Part shown: one piece after another, positions 11,718 through 23,600 of the stretch
Position numbering within the stretch: the first letter of the stretch is position 1
Layout: each line of letters opens with the position of its first letter
NCBI GenBank assembly: GCA_003586115.2
Contig: QVOM02000071.1
Location: forward strand, 448,143-512,142
Reading direction: 5' to 3'
DNA: 64,000 bases
Origin: Salvator merianae
Taxonomy: Eukaryota; Chordata; Lepidosauria; Squamata; Teiidae
Made by a program: the position numbers and the translations under genes
Notes under the pieces: model-generated
What the model was told of the DNA's origin: nothing
The model's database searches: none
Seen by the model: only the letters and a program-made list of their open reading frames with translations

Positions 11718-12636
11718 CGCTCGTCGCCCCGGCCAGCGGCGGCCTCGCTCGTTGCCCCGGCCCGCCCGGCGGGAGTCGCACTCGTCGCTCCGGCCCGCCC
11801 GGCGGCGGCCTCGCTCCTCGCCCCGGCCCGCCCGGCGGCGGCCTCGCTCCTCGCCCCGGCCCGCCCGGCGGCGGCCGTGCTCCTCGCCCCGGCCCGCCCG
11901 GCGGCGGCCTCGCTCCTCGCCCCGGCCCGGCCCGCCCGGCGGGGATCGCGCTCCTCGCCCCGGCCCGCCCGGCGGGGGCCTCGCTCCTCGCCCCGGCCCG
12001 CCCGGCGGGGGCCTCGCTCCTCGCCCCGGCCCGCCCGGCGGGGGCCTCGCTCCTCGCCCCGGCCCGCCCGGCGGGGGCCTCGCTCCTCGCCCCGGCCCGC
12101 CCGGCGGGGGCCTCGCTCCTCGCCCCGGCCCGCCCGGCGGGGGCCTCGCTCCTCGCCCCGGCCCGCCCGGCGGGGGCCTCGCTCCTCGCCCCGGCCCGCC
12201 CGGCGGGGGCCTCGCTCCTCGCCCCGGCCCGCCCGGCGGGGGCCTCGCTCCTCGCCCCGGCCCGCCCGGCGGGGGCCTCGCTCCTCGCCCCGGCCCGCCC
12301 GGCGGGGGCCTCGCTCCTCGCCCCGGCCCGCCCGGCGGGGGCCTCGCTCCTCGCCCCGGCCCGCCCGGCGGGGGCCTCGCTCCTCGCCCCGGCCCGCCCG
12401 GCGGGGGCCTCGCTCCTCGCCCCGGCCCGCCCGGCGGGGGCCTCGCTCCTCGCCCCGGCCCGCCCGGCGGGGACCTCGCTCCTCGCCCCGGCCCGCCCGG
12501 CGGCGGCCTCGCTCCTCGCCCCGGCCCGCCCGGCGGCGGCCTCGCTCCTCGCCCCGGCCCGCCCGGCGGCGGCCGCGCTCCTCGCCCCGGCCCACCCGGC
12601 GGGGATCGCGCTCCTCGCCCCGGCGGCGGCCTCGAT
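11718..12636. repeat. 33-bp GC-rich minisatellite, about 28 units
   Basis: The unit is CTCGCTCCTCGCCCCGGCCC followed by GCCCGGCGGGGGC, with inner units nearly identical and outer ones diverged (GGGGGC to GGCGGC). One unit near 11925 carries a 5-bp insertion. Because 33 is divisible by three and the unit lacks stops, several frames stay open on both strands for over 400 codons; these are not genes. The half GCCCGCCxGGCGGG is self-complementary. Confidence 0.97.
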
Positions 12637-13267
12637 GGCCCTGCCTGCACGCATGCGCGCTCGCTGGCTCCGCCACACGCACGCCAGCAGGCCGGGCGAC
12701 GAGCCCAGCCGCCGCAGGCCGCCGTGGGCCGGGGCGACAAAGCGACGAGCACGTCTGTCGCCGGGTGGGCCGGGGCAACGAGTGTGGCCGCCGCTGGGCG
12801 GGCCGCCCGGGGCGACGAGCGCGGCCGCCCGGGGCAGCGAGCGAGGGCGCCGGTGGGCGGGGCCTTGGCTCAATGGGCCGGATGCCCCGGAAAACGCGCC
12901 GCCCGGGGCACTCCACCCCCCCGCCCCACCCTCGCTACGCCAGTGAGTTTACCCTGTAAAAATGGGCAATAATTGGCTTATGGCTGGCACCAACAATGGC
13001 ATGACCTTGGGGACATCCCTCCATCATTCTTCGACCGTGGGGTAACAACTGCTGATTGGCTGCCTATACCATACAGCTGTGGTACACCTCACTTTGGCAT
13101 GGAATTTCAAATTTCCTCCATTTCAAGATCTGGATGACAGTAGCCCTTGCCTGCGAACCAATGAATTGTAGCAACAAAATGGAGTCAGATCTGGAAGCCA
13201 ACATTGCAGTCTTGATTTCACAGCACTATCTTGCTATGGTGCTGTACATATGGGGGAGAAATTAGAC

Positions 13268-13336
13268 AAGGGAAGGGAAGGGAAGGGAAGGGAAGGGAAG
13301 GGAAGGGAAGGGAAGGGAAGGGAAGGGAAGGGAAGG
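13268..13336. repeat. (AAGGG)n microsatellite
   Basis: About 14 near-perfect pentamers of AAGGG on the plus strand. Confidence 0.97.
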
Positions 13337-13644
13337 ATACACTTTGTTATAGGTTCCAGATACAATGTGTCCCTAAAAGGCAGCGAACTTGAAATTGATA
13401 GCTGGACATGAAGATCCACATCCACCACTGTCACGTAATTTCCCCTTCCTCCCTTCATTGGACATAGCCAAAAGCCGAGTGCACTTATACAAAAGGGCTA
13501 AACAGCACGGACTGGCTGCTGACACTGGAGGTGCAGCAGTGACATAGAACTCCCTGCCACCTTGAAAGTAGATGCAAACTTTTTCGACTTTCATGTCCAA
13601 CTATCAATTTCAAGGAAGAGGCTACTGTTGTCCAGGTCCTGGGG

Positions 13645-14002
13645 GGTATGTACTTCATACCATAATGGCTACTTATTAGCAGTTCATAACCCGAGGAAGA
13701 TGAACTATTGGGCATGTTAGCCAAGCCCAAGAATTGACCCATGGTGGCTCGCTTCAGCAACCTCACAAGGCAGTCATATAAAAAAAAATTCCTCAGATGA
13801 TCATGGTTATGGGCTCCTCAAGATTTATGCAGAAACCCTCTGTTTGTTTTATATGTGTAATTCTGCATTTACACATTTGTGCAAAACTGCCTTATTAAAA
13901 AAAAAATCAATGTTGTTTCATTCTCTGGCCAGGCAGAGTCTGACCTACAAGGAGATGGTTGAGAAGTGAGGTTATGGTGTGGAGATAGACTGTCAGGGGT
14001 AG
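13645..14002 (-). repeat. Right arm of the wide inverted repeat
   Basis: Reverse-complement partner of 11184-11524. The 2.1 kb between the arms holds the hAT-like element with its minisatellite and an AAGGG microsatellite. The arms may be two copies of one unnamed repeat in opposite orientation. Confidence 0.85.
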
Positions 14003-14009
14003 GTCTCCA

Positions 14010-15245
14010 CCCCCCCCCCCATGCAAAAACTTGATTGACAAAGACTGATCTATCAGAGCAAAGGGAGGAACACTAAGGTGGAAAGAGTGGAGGTGCAAAA
14101 GGCATCATTTAAGGAGACTGAGATGAGAAAAGGAAGGTGTGAGCAGTGAAGCCCAAATTGAGGACGGATTTTTGGGTGTTGCGTGTGATCAGGGCTGGTA
14201 CATTTTGAATCTGACTTGCCGAATAACACAGACTACTTTCTTGCAGTGTGACCACAGCCACAGATCTTAAATCCAGTCTAAGAGTCCATGCAGAAAAGCC
14301 TTGGAACTGGTGCAACATGCAGTGATAAGTAGGGAACATAACAAGCCTCCAGCTAGCCTAGAGTCAGATAAGTGAATAGGTCTGCACCCTCCAGCGCTCC
14401 TCGGAATTGCAAAAGTTAAGTCTGGTCCCAAGTGGTTGCCAAGTCGCACTGCATGAGCTACCAGACTTCCTTGCAGTGAATTAAAGTCATTTTTGGTGTA
14501 CAGCTCAAGGACACCTGCTTCCCCCGCCTTGTCCCTAAGGTCCTGGGAAACAGTGATGGCTGTGGTTTCAAAGTATTTAAAACAAAAAAAATCCTCTCAT
14601 TTCCAGAGTTTTAAACAGTAAAACTTCACAGTATTTGAATAATAATAAACAGAAAACAAATACAACCCTGTCACTCAGCTTTTAATATAAATCATATGCT
14701 TAGCTTAGTATGAAACATGGATGTATTTCAAAGTCACCATTAAAGAACTAATCTGATCCAATTATACTAACTAAACAGAAGAACAGCAATGCCCTGTTTA
14801 AATATCATTATCAGAAATCTGATTTACAAAATGATGAACACTAAGTTCTGTGATTTATTTTTTTTTTCAAAAAAGGTATTTTATACACTCCGGCATTGTC
14901 AAATCAGGGAATGCTGAAAAATTCTGTACAGAACAAGATGTTTTCTATCTCGAATCTTCAGGAAGCAAGTGGTAAAACTTCCCACGGAAAAGGTACAATT
15001 GAGAAAAAAAATTAAAAAGCCGACCAGCTGATACTGAACGCAAGTTACGAGGAATTACGCGCATATTCATGATTTAACCACCTTCCAGTGAATTTGAAAT
15101 TGTTGTCAGCGTTTTCTGAAAAAGTATCAGATATTTCTGTTTTTAACTTGTTTTGGACACTCGCTTAAGAGTAAATCTCCTTAATCACATCTCTCGCTAA
15201 ATAAATTCTAGCTCCAATCCAAATAAAAGTCACCGACAAACTCAT
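14010..15245. other. Intergenic sequence upstream of TACC3, nothing recognised
   Basis: Contains a poly-C run at about 14010-14022 and AT-rich DNA. No reading frame or repeat family recognised. Confidence 0.55.
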
Positions 15246-15394
15246 TCGCACATCAAAGCGTTAAAGCTCCATTGTTACTGGGTGGAGCCTTACTACGCCC
15301 AGCCCAGTCAGTCCCCAGAAGAGCGAAGCCATCATTCTTGTATGCGTAACTATCTGATCATGTGATTTCTGACGTAATTAGCACTCGTCTCTTT

Positions 15395-15427
15395 ATTGGT
15401 CGAAATGAACCAACGTTAAAATTTGAA
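15395..15427 (+). promoter_or_regulatory. CCAAT box plus CHR element (G2/M-type promoter core)
   Basis: An inverted CCAAT box (ATTGG) lies about 25 bp upstream of TTTGAA, the CHR bound by MuvB-containing complexes in late cell-cycle genes. This spacing and order are usual for mitotic genes and fit TACC3's G2/M expression. Seen by motif only. Confidence 0.5.
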
Positions 15428-15429
15428 GT

Positions 15430-15507
15430 TGCGATGAAGCAAAAAGCATAGCAGTAAGTTACAGGCCACACGCACACCACACTGGATTTTAAGAAGCACA
15501 TTTCAAG
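15430..15507 (+). other. Predicted TACC3 5' UTR exon
   Basis: A strong donor (AAG then GTGAGC at 15508) lies about 80 bp downstream of the CHR element, and the first coding exon begins with a splice acceptor only one base before its ATG, so an upstream non-coding exon is required. The exon start is a guess; only the donor is sequence-supported. Confidence 0.45.
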
Positions 15508-16859
15508 GTGAGCGAAGCAGGTAAGGGAATCGGGCCAGTGGAACCGACGGTGGCTTTAGAAGGTCTTGCCTGAGTGGGCCAGTTGAGCCCATTCAGTTGA
15601 CGGCTGCCTGCTTCGTAACTGCACTGTAGGTGCAGGTCCACTGCGACGCAGCCTTTGCGCATAGCTTCAGCCTCATCCGTCTTGAATGGGAAGGAGCTTC
15701 GGACTGAGCGGCGGTGCGGTGTGCGAGGTTGGGTAGCCGCGCCTTCCTGGCTCCCTGAACTTTTTTTTCTTCTGCCTGACCTCTTGCTTCCCTGCCCTTG
15801 CGCATCTGAAGGGGGGGGGCGCGGGAAGATCTTTTTCCTCTCTATGCCTTTCTTTTCTGGATCCAATTTCCCTTCTTCCCTGTCTGCGTTCACTAATCAA
15901 AGCCTTTGCCTTACGGCGGGAGCTCCCTTCCACTCGCCCCTCCTATCGCCTTAGGCTAGGAGCAGAAAATAACCGCCCAAGGTGCCGTTTTCGAGGAAGG
16001 GGGGTGAGTGGGTCTCATCATCGTTTGAGTACTCCCTGTGCTCTGTATTCGCTTACTCGCCCGTCGCCCCCTCTCCTGTCACTTCTAGCCCACGCGGGAG
16101 GGGGAAGAAGATGCCGGCGGCCTCCCTCAGCCGTTTTCAGTGGGTTGCTTGGAGGGCGGGCAGGAAGGATCCATTGTTGCCACTTGCTCATTTTCCTGTC
16201 ATGTCGGCAGCGACTACTTTGGGGGTGGGGAGTAGGCGAATAAGGAGGCAGCGGGGGTGTGAAGCTTTCTCAGCTGACGGAAGCCTTTCCCTAGATGTGG
16301 AGAAGGAGGGAGTAGCCTGATTTATTGAAAGTAAGCGGCAACATGTCGTCACCGTCTGCTTCTGGAAGAGCGTTTACTAAACTACTGCTGCTCTTTTGCC
16401 TGGGTCTTTCCTCCCTATGTACAAGAACATTCATCTGCTCCAGAAAAGAAGCATATGAGGTATAGGAAGGAAAAAGCTGTGTGTTTGAGATAGGATAGGG
16501 AGGGTTGCATGATGACTTTGGACTTTAGGAGGCCTCTGCCCCTTACCTCTTGCTTAAAAGTTCTAACATGTCGTCTTGCGGGATGGGTCTCCAGCAGAAT
16601 AAGTTCTTCTTCAGTAGGCCACTACAATCTGAAATGGTGGAGGTGATTTTACTTCAGAGGGCAGAGTCGAGAAAAAGAACGTTGTGCCCAAGGATCTCAG
16701 TGGTACTTTTCTAGAAAAACAAAGCAAGATCACTGGAAGTAGAATACTGTCTGTACAGAAATTAAGGGAAGCATCATTTCTTAGAATGCTCTTGATAGAC
16801 AAACTGCATTTCCTTTTCTTCATCTTAAAAACTAAAAGCATTATTTACATCATTTGTAT

Positions 16860-17210
16860 TGTGCCCTACATGTCACAGCATACAATAAAACAGAACACTA
16901 AAACATATTTAAAATAGAACCCACCCTCTCCCTCCCTGGCAGGATGACATTCAAAATGAACTATAAATCAAAGACCTTGGTGAAAAGGGACATTTTAATC
17001 AGGTGTTGAAAACCATATAAAGTTGGTGCCTAGTATACCTCCACTGGGAGGCTATTCCAAAGCTGAGTGGCTACCACAAAGAAGGCCCTTCCATGTGCCA
17101 CAACCCTTCATGTCTTAATTGATCGTGTAAAGTTCTTAATTTCCCTGCTCTGAGCTTTCTGCTCTGGTAGGTATCAAGCATTCTGTATGTTAAGAGATTT
17201 TTATTTCCAT
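16860..17210 (-). mobile_element. L2-type LINE 3' end, antisense in TACC3 intron 1
   Basis: Read on the minus strand it shows the decayed C-terminal end of an L2/CR1-clade ORF and the 3' UTR shared with 49850-50700 (for example the landmarks GGAGGCTATTCCAAAGC and AAGGCCCTTCCATGTGCCAC as read on the plus strand). Confidence 0.65.
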
Positions 17211-17495
17211 TTTTACCTTTACTGTTAGAGGATTTGGTAGTCATACTTTGTGTATTTGAAATTTACCAAGCCTTGTACATTTCTTCCAGCGATTTCCTCA
17301 GTTTTGCCAAAATAAAAACAAAACGACCTATAACAGCAATCCTCATATTCTTTTCCTCACCTTCTAACTCTGTGGTCAACGAAGACTAACAAAGATTTCT
17401 CCTAGGGTGGTCTTCATTTATTGTGCTGTCTTAAGTGCAGAAACTGCATGAATTGCCTTGGTAAGCTTGTTTACACCTCTGTTCTTTTTTCTAGA

Positions 17496-17657
17496 ATGAG
17501 TTTGCTGACCTTAAATGAAGAAAACATTAGTGATGACACACCTGCTGAAAGCTGTGCAATACTTTGCATGTCTCCAGAAGCATCAAGCAGGCCTTCTATC
17601 CTTCGTCCGTCACAGAAGGAAAATATACCGCCAGAAGGGATTGTGAAGCCTATGAAG
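17496..17657 (+). CDS. TACC3: TACC3 coding exon 1 (KEN box)
   Basis: The acceptor ttttttctag ends at 17494 and leaves one 5' UTR base before the ATG. The 162 nt encode residues 1-54. The motif SQKENIPP (a KEN-type APC/C degron) matches the vertebrate N-terminus. The donor GTATGC follows AAG in phase 0. Confidence 0.95.
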
Positions 17658-20600
17658 GTATGCTAATATTTGGCATAATTCTTTTTCTTGCATAGAAATG
17701 TTTTACACTGAATCACCAAGTTTCTCTCCTAATTATTGTTATAGCTCTTCAGTCACTGCATTGATAATGTGAGCTGATTCTTGAAAGGATATAGCATAAC
17801 TGGAAATTGCTACATTGTGGTGATTGTACAGAACAATATAGTTGTGAAAAATTGTGTGGCTCAAGCATTTAATATTTAGTAGTAACTTCATAGGACTGAA
17901 GTAGTAGCTTTGTTCTTATCTGGATATGTAGTTTATCCATTCTTGTGGTTTGTTTGTTTTGCTTTTGCTTTTTATTTTTATTTTTATGGCAGTCTGTTTG
18001 ATAGGTGTATTCCTTTCAGGAAAGGAGCTTAAGAAAGGGTTCTTGCTTGTTGCTGGATACAACATATCTGGTGCATGTTGGTGTTTGTACTTCTGTCTCT
18101 CTTCAGTTTTGTGTTTTAAAATGTTTTCTTTGATGGGTTTTTATTTGATGGTACTCTGATTATTCTCATTTCAAACTGCTGTGGTTACCTCCTTTCAAGC
18201 AAATGACTAAGAATATAGCTACTTTCTTTATGCAAGTTTTCCCCTCTAATCTGTAAAAGACTTTCTTTTAAGGTAACATTTCAAACTCCTCTGCGGGATC
18301 CTCAGACTCGCAGAATCCTGAGTCAAGACACAAGGAAGAGCCTTGAAACTTCACAGCTGGGTTATTACTATGCAGAAGTGCCAGAGGACCTTGTCTTGCC
18401 TCCATTTAGTGTCATGTAAGTAAAACTTCATTTGATTACACACTTCAGACTGATTAAGATCACAGTTGTATTCTATAATAATACAAGCTCATTTGCAACA
18501 TTTTTCTGACCTTTTCTGATCTTTCTGTTTCCTCTAAGATCTATTAATGGGATTTTTGAAGGTATTTTTCTTGTTCTACACTTTTAAAAGTAGCAGCACT
18601 ACCTGCTGAATCAGTTGTTGTATCTAAATATGGTAGTATGGTAATTTATATTATATTTTGTGATCTTAAATGTCCAAATAGATAACATTCTGTTAATACC
18701 AGAACTACTTCTATATCAGGGGAGGATGACTTCAGATAAATTGGCTTTCCATATGCTCAGGATGAGGGGCTGTAACTGCAATGCTATGGAAGAGAAATCT
18801 TCCAGTTTATTCACACCTTAGTTCAAAGGGACCAGATATCAGTAAGGCACTTCTAAACTTTTCAGTTTATCTATGGAAAACAGTTCAAAAAATCTAGTAG
18901 CCAGACATATGTTTTGGTTACCATTTAAAATAAACTATTTTCTGTTGTCCTGGGCAGTATAAGATATTGACTAACTCCTCCAACTTTCTTGCTGCCCAGG
19001 GCACTAGAAGGTAACAACTTTACTTTGCTAGGGGCTACATGGGCACTATGTAGCTCCTGAGCAGTGGGAGTGGGTAGTTGCTGGTTCTTGCTCTTCTCAT
19101 AATGGGTAAAAGTAACTTTTACTTGTAGTCCAGTGATGGCAAAGTCTAGTTCTGCCAGGACTGAACTTTGTGAATACTGAATGGGAGTGGGTTCTTATCA
19201 GCTCTGACTGCAAAAGATGTGTGCCAAGACCACCACCAGAACCCCAGTTCAAACAAAGCAAGGACGCAGTGAAGTGACATGTTGATTTATTGATAAGAAA
19301 CCACTCTGTACAATAGCAGTTACACAATTATATGCAAGCCCTGACTTTAGAGGGCTCTCTGAGGCCTAATCATTTATCCGTTATTCTTTCTCTCTCTGTA
19401 CCCATGAGAACTCAAGATCAGTGAGCCTAAATCCTGTAACTTGGGCAGTGAAAGATGATGCCACAGATGCCACCCTTGTACTGTGGGTGGAGAGCAGTTT
19501 GATTCCCAGACTACCTTACAAATTGGAATCTCGTGCCCGTGTGATTCCTTTCTTTTTATTTCACTGCCAGCAGACAGACTTTTCTATTGAAGCTGTTTGG
19601 AAGGGAAAAAAGAAAATAGCATAGCAGGAGAGCCTTTTAGGCTACTTCAGTTCAATGATGAAGTGTAAAATTGCAGTTGGGACCAAGCAGAGAGAGGAAC
19701 TGTGGCGAGACGGCCTTTTTTGTAGTTTTGCCCTGGTCTGCAGAAAAGTAACGTGCAGGCATTTTAAGGGGATTTCTTTTTCATGTTTTGCTTATCCTTT
19801 TCTTCAGAAAGGTTGCACCTGTAGGCTTTTAAAGATGCTTTTGTTTTTAAAGGAAATCGTTCTCTGGGGCTTACTCCATTAGTCCCTGCCACTGGAGAGA
19901 CTGAGGGGATGCTGACCACAGGCTTGCCTTCTCTACCTGGGGTGTTAAGACTGAAATGCAGTCAGCCCCTCGGTCCTCCTTAGGGTTTGGGCAGCAGGAC
20001 CATTCCCATGTTGAGGATCCCCAGGTTCCTTCAGTAAGACATGAAGTGGTTACAGTTTCAGCTGCTACCACAGCCAAAACACCCCCACTTCTCCTAGGTA
20101 GGGATGTGCCCAAAGTAGCATTTAATTGAACGTGGAAGGTGCTTAGAGGTCACCTGCACTTCTAATCACCTTTTATGTTCAATTGGATGCTACTTTGTGC
20201 ACATCTCTAGTCTCAGGAGCTAGTGCATCCTTGTGGCCTGAGTCTGAGGAGAAGCAGGAGCCTTGCCCTGATCCTTAACAATCCTGGGTCAAAATTGATG
20301 GTGGTCCTGCTCTCCAGTAGAATTCAATAGGGGCAGGACCATCACTATCTAATAAGGAGTGGTCCCCTGGGTAGCATGGTCTGTGTGCCCCAAACTACAC
20401 TGGCTGCAACCACTGTAAGCCATAGATCAGCAGGGATATGGACATCAGGTGTCTTGAGATGACCAGCACTAATGCTTGTCCCTGCTGATAGCACTCGGTC
20501 TAGTGTGCCTTGGAGCTGCAACTGCTGCACAGTTGTTGCATGAGTCACTGGGTAAGTGGAGTGACCATCCAGAAGATGTCTCATTACCTGAACCATTGCT

Positions 20601-23600
20601 GTGTGATAAAGAATGTAAGTTTCCATTGACTGCTCAGATTGCTTGCCTAAGTTGTAGTGTACCTGGCAAGGTGGTTGTCATTATGGTCAATTTCAACCTA
20701 CAGGTCCCAAAATTGGCAGAGAAATACTTGGGGCTGGCAGGGACACCCATGCTAGGTGCCAGAAAATTTGGTTGTTCACCTGATTTTACAGTATTTTTTT
20801 CCGGATATCTCTAGAGACCTCCATGAGGGCAAGGGAGGTTTTTTTTAAAAATCCTCTAAAATCAGGTGAGTAACCAAATCATCTGGAACTTGGTAGGCAG
20901 ATGGGGAGCCATCCACTCCTACTCCAGTTTGTGGGGGCTGATATACCCATAGGAAAGAGAGAATTCAAAATGTTTTCCACTATTTCCAATGGAGTACCTC
21001 TATCAATAAAAGTTGAAACAACAACATGGCCCTGTAAAATGGGTTGAGGGTAGGAAAGTATGCTTTCTGTCTCCCAGTTTGCTAAGCTATGGGGCCAGTG
21101 GATGATTTTTCAGGAATGCTTGAAAAATAAAAAAAAAACTTCAATGTTTTTAAAAAAGATTTTTATCTTATGAATTTAATTGGAATAAATTTGAACCTCA
21201 TTTCAACCCATTTGGGTGTAGTTCCAGAATACAGAGATCTCCTGTTGGTCCTGTGTCTAGCCTCGGTAGAGATAAGATCCAGGAGGACAGTATGCCATCT
21301 GAAGAGGACTGTTTTCAAATCCGACAGCATAGTCTGCAAGATGAACCCAGGACAGTTGAAACAACATCAAAGGAACAGTAGGTATTATTGTTAAATCTGG
21401 TAATACACAAATTTATGGACATAAGACAGATTTTGTGGAGGATTTAAAAGTCAGATAGGTAATAGCTGAAATGGAAAAAAGCTTAACACAGAATAGTTCA
21501 GCACTCCAGTAAATCAATTTCAGTCATCCCTGTAGAATGCAAGGTTTCTCTTTCTAAAAGCCACTGCATTATACACACTTCATTAGAGCTTCTTGTGCTA
21601 TTACCTATTTAATCAATTTCCAATTTTCAGTTGCTGGCAATTACTCATATAGTGTAGTTTGCACAAGGGAACCCACACTACATGGAAGAATGTCACAATT
21701 CATGTATGCTCCAAACTTTTTTCCACATTGTTTTTTTCTGACTGCTCACTTCTGGCTTGTAATGAAGCTATTAACTGTTCAATAAATGAAATCTAGCCAG
21801 CCTTCTATGGAAAAAGAATTAGTTAAACAATTTGTATGGTATCTAATGGTCGTATTTTAATCAGTTTTTGGCTATCATTTGACAAGTCCAAAGGGATGGA
21901 GTCTACATATTTGCTGTTAGGTACTGTGTAGTTTGACCATCTATTCTTGTTTCCTATAGGAAAGAGATTGAGCAGGATATAACAAAAGATGAGACCGTGA
22001 CTAAAGCAGAAACCCAAGCTGAGCAGTCAAGCAAGAAGATGGTAATGCATAGTCCCTGTATATGTTGCTTTGTCTCTGAACAAACATCTGCATTCTTTGA
22101 GGAAATATGTAGAACAGTATATAGTACCTTACATAATTTATGCAACTATTAGTAATACTTGTGACTGCTTGTTTCACTCCTGTAGATCATGATAAGAAAT
22201 AAAGAGCTACGCAGAGAAAGAAAGCCTAACTTACTCTATATGCTGGTGGTATAGCTCAAGCCTGCTTCTGAAAGTTCAAAAATAGGATTTAAAGACATTT
22301 AAGTCTGTATATTCTTAAGGATTGGAAACTTTTGATTCTTCTTCACAAAGAAATGAGAGGGTTGGGATTCTGTACTGAATACCACTTTGTCTACTGGCAG
22401 GAGAAGAGAACTTGCCCATTGCCCTAATTTGGCAGCCTTAAAGTACTTTAGTAGATGTTCTGCTGCAGCTTCATGTTTTCTGTAGTATTTGATGAAAAAC
22501 AGAGCTAATCTTGGGGCACAGTCTTCTTGGAAGTAGGTTCTGCTAAGTGTATGATTCAGAGATAATTATGTTTGGGATTGTACAATAGAAGTACTATAAA
22601 ACACTTCTGTACAAGAATTTGTCTTCTAGAACAATATTAATGACCTTCCTCCTATTGCAGCCTACAAGTAATCTGTCTAGTTTAACACATAAAATTAGGA
22701 CTACCCAGTAACTACTTTTTGATATGAAGACTACTTTTATGTAACCACTGTTTGTCTTTTAGGGTAACTTGCCTTTAAATGGGCATTTCATGGATGACTT
22801 AGTACTTGCCCCCTCTTGTGAAAAGGTACGAGAAATGGCAATGGATGAAAGAAACCAAACACAGGTAGAAGAATTCCGATCACCTGCAGAAGGTAAGAGT
22901 CAAATTTTAGTACTTTTAAGGTCTATGTGAAAAATATGCAAGTGGTAATTAAGCTGGTGTGCATTTATTCAGATAGAACACATAAAGAAACAAGCATTAC
23001 AGGCCCAGATCTGCCAAAAATGGAGACTGCTTTATAAATGATTGTGTAAAAATGTTTTGAGGCAAGTCAATGTTCTGGTTCATTTTAGTGTTATAGTCTG
23101 ATTGATGAAGAGGCTTTTGTCATCTTCAGAGTATTATTAATGCAACAGGTGGCTCAGTTTATTTTATGAATGATGGGCTATGACTTGGATGGATGTTAAT
23201 GTTCCTCAGAAGTGCTGTTGCTGAGAGTCCGGATACCTTTCTAGCTATATGCCATTCCAAAATCAGAATTAAAATACCTTCAGATCTGGAGCTTTGTTAA
23301 TGCATCTCTTTCCATATATGGCAGAAATTTGACCTGTTTTCACTGCTTACATTTTCCATGAGCAGAAAGAGAAACAGCTCCTTGGTCAGCCCATTTCCCA
23401 CATAGCCTTTTAGCCCCCCTCCCCAGGCTGACTGCCATGGTTGTGTTAACAGAAGTTTCATTGAGTCTCTGATGTTGGTAATTAGAAGCATCAATCCCTT
23501 TGAGAGTCTGTTGCATTCTCTTGAGAAGAGGTGATCAAGGCACCTGTATCTCATTCTACCTATGGGAAATGTAAGAGGTAAGAACATAGCAAAATTGTAG

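Larger units (their letters stand above)
11545..12945. mobile_element. hAT-like non-autonomous element containing a minisatellite
   Basis: The ends are CAGTGGCGTAGCGAG at 11545 and its near-perfect inverse CTCGCTACGCCAGTG ending at 12945. They are flanked by 8-bp duplications AGTTTACA (11537-11544) and AGTTTACC (12946-12953), 7 of 8 identical. Terminal CAGTG and an 8-bp duplication are hallmarks of hAT transposons. No transposase is present; the inside is almost entirely the GC-rich 33-bp array and degenerate GC-rich flanks. Confidence 0.8.
15250..16330 (+). promoter_or_regulatory. TACC3 promoter and CpG-rich region
   Basis: CpG- and GC-rich DNA begins just upstream of the predicted first exon and extends into intron 1. 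Long GC-rich reading frames here on both strands are composition effects. The region holds a CRE-like TGACGTAA (15370-15377), an inverted CCAAT box (15395-15399) and a CHR-type TTTGAA (15422-15427). Confidence 0.6.

Noticed and set aside
11718..12636. CRISPR-like regular array
   Set aside because: The units are contiguous, with no unique spacers, and lie in an animal genome; it is a minisatellite.
11535..12972. Six reading frames of 405-460 codons on both strands
   Set aside because: They all arise from the 33-bp stop-free minisatellite; translations are monotonous Ala/Pro/Gly/Arg repeats with no start context, splice signals or domain.
15489..16320. Several 70-134-codon frames on both strands downstream of the TACC3 promoter
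   Set aside because: They overlap one another in GC-rich DNA, have low-complexity composition and no family resemblance.
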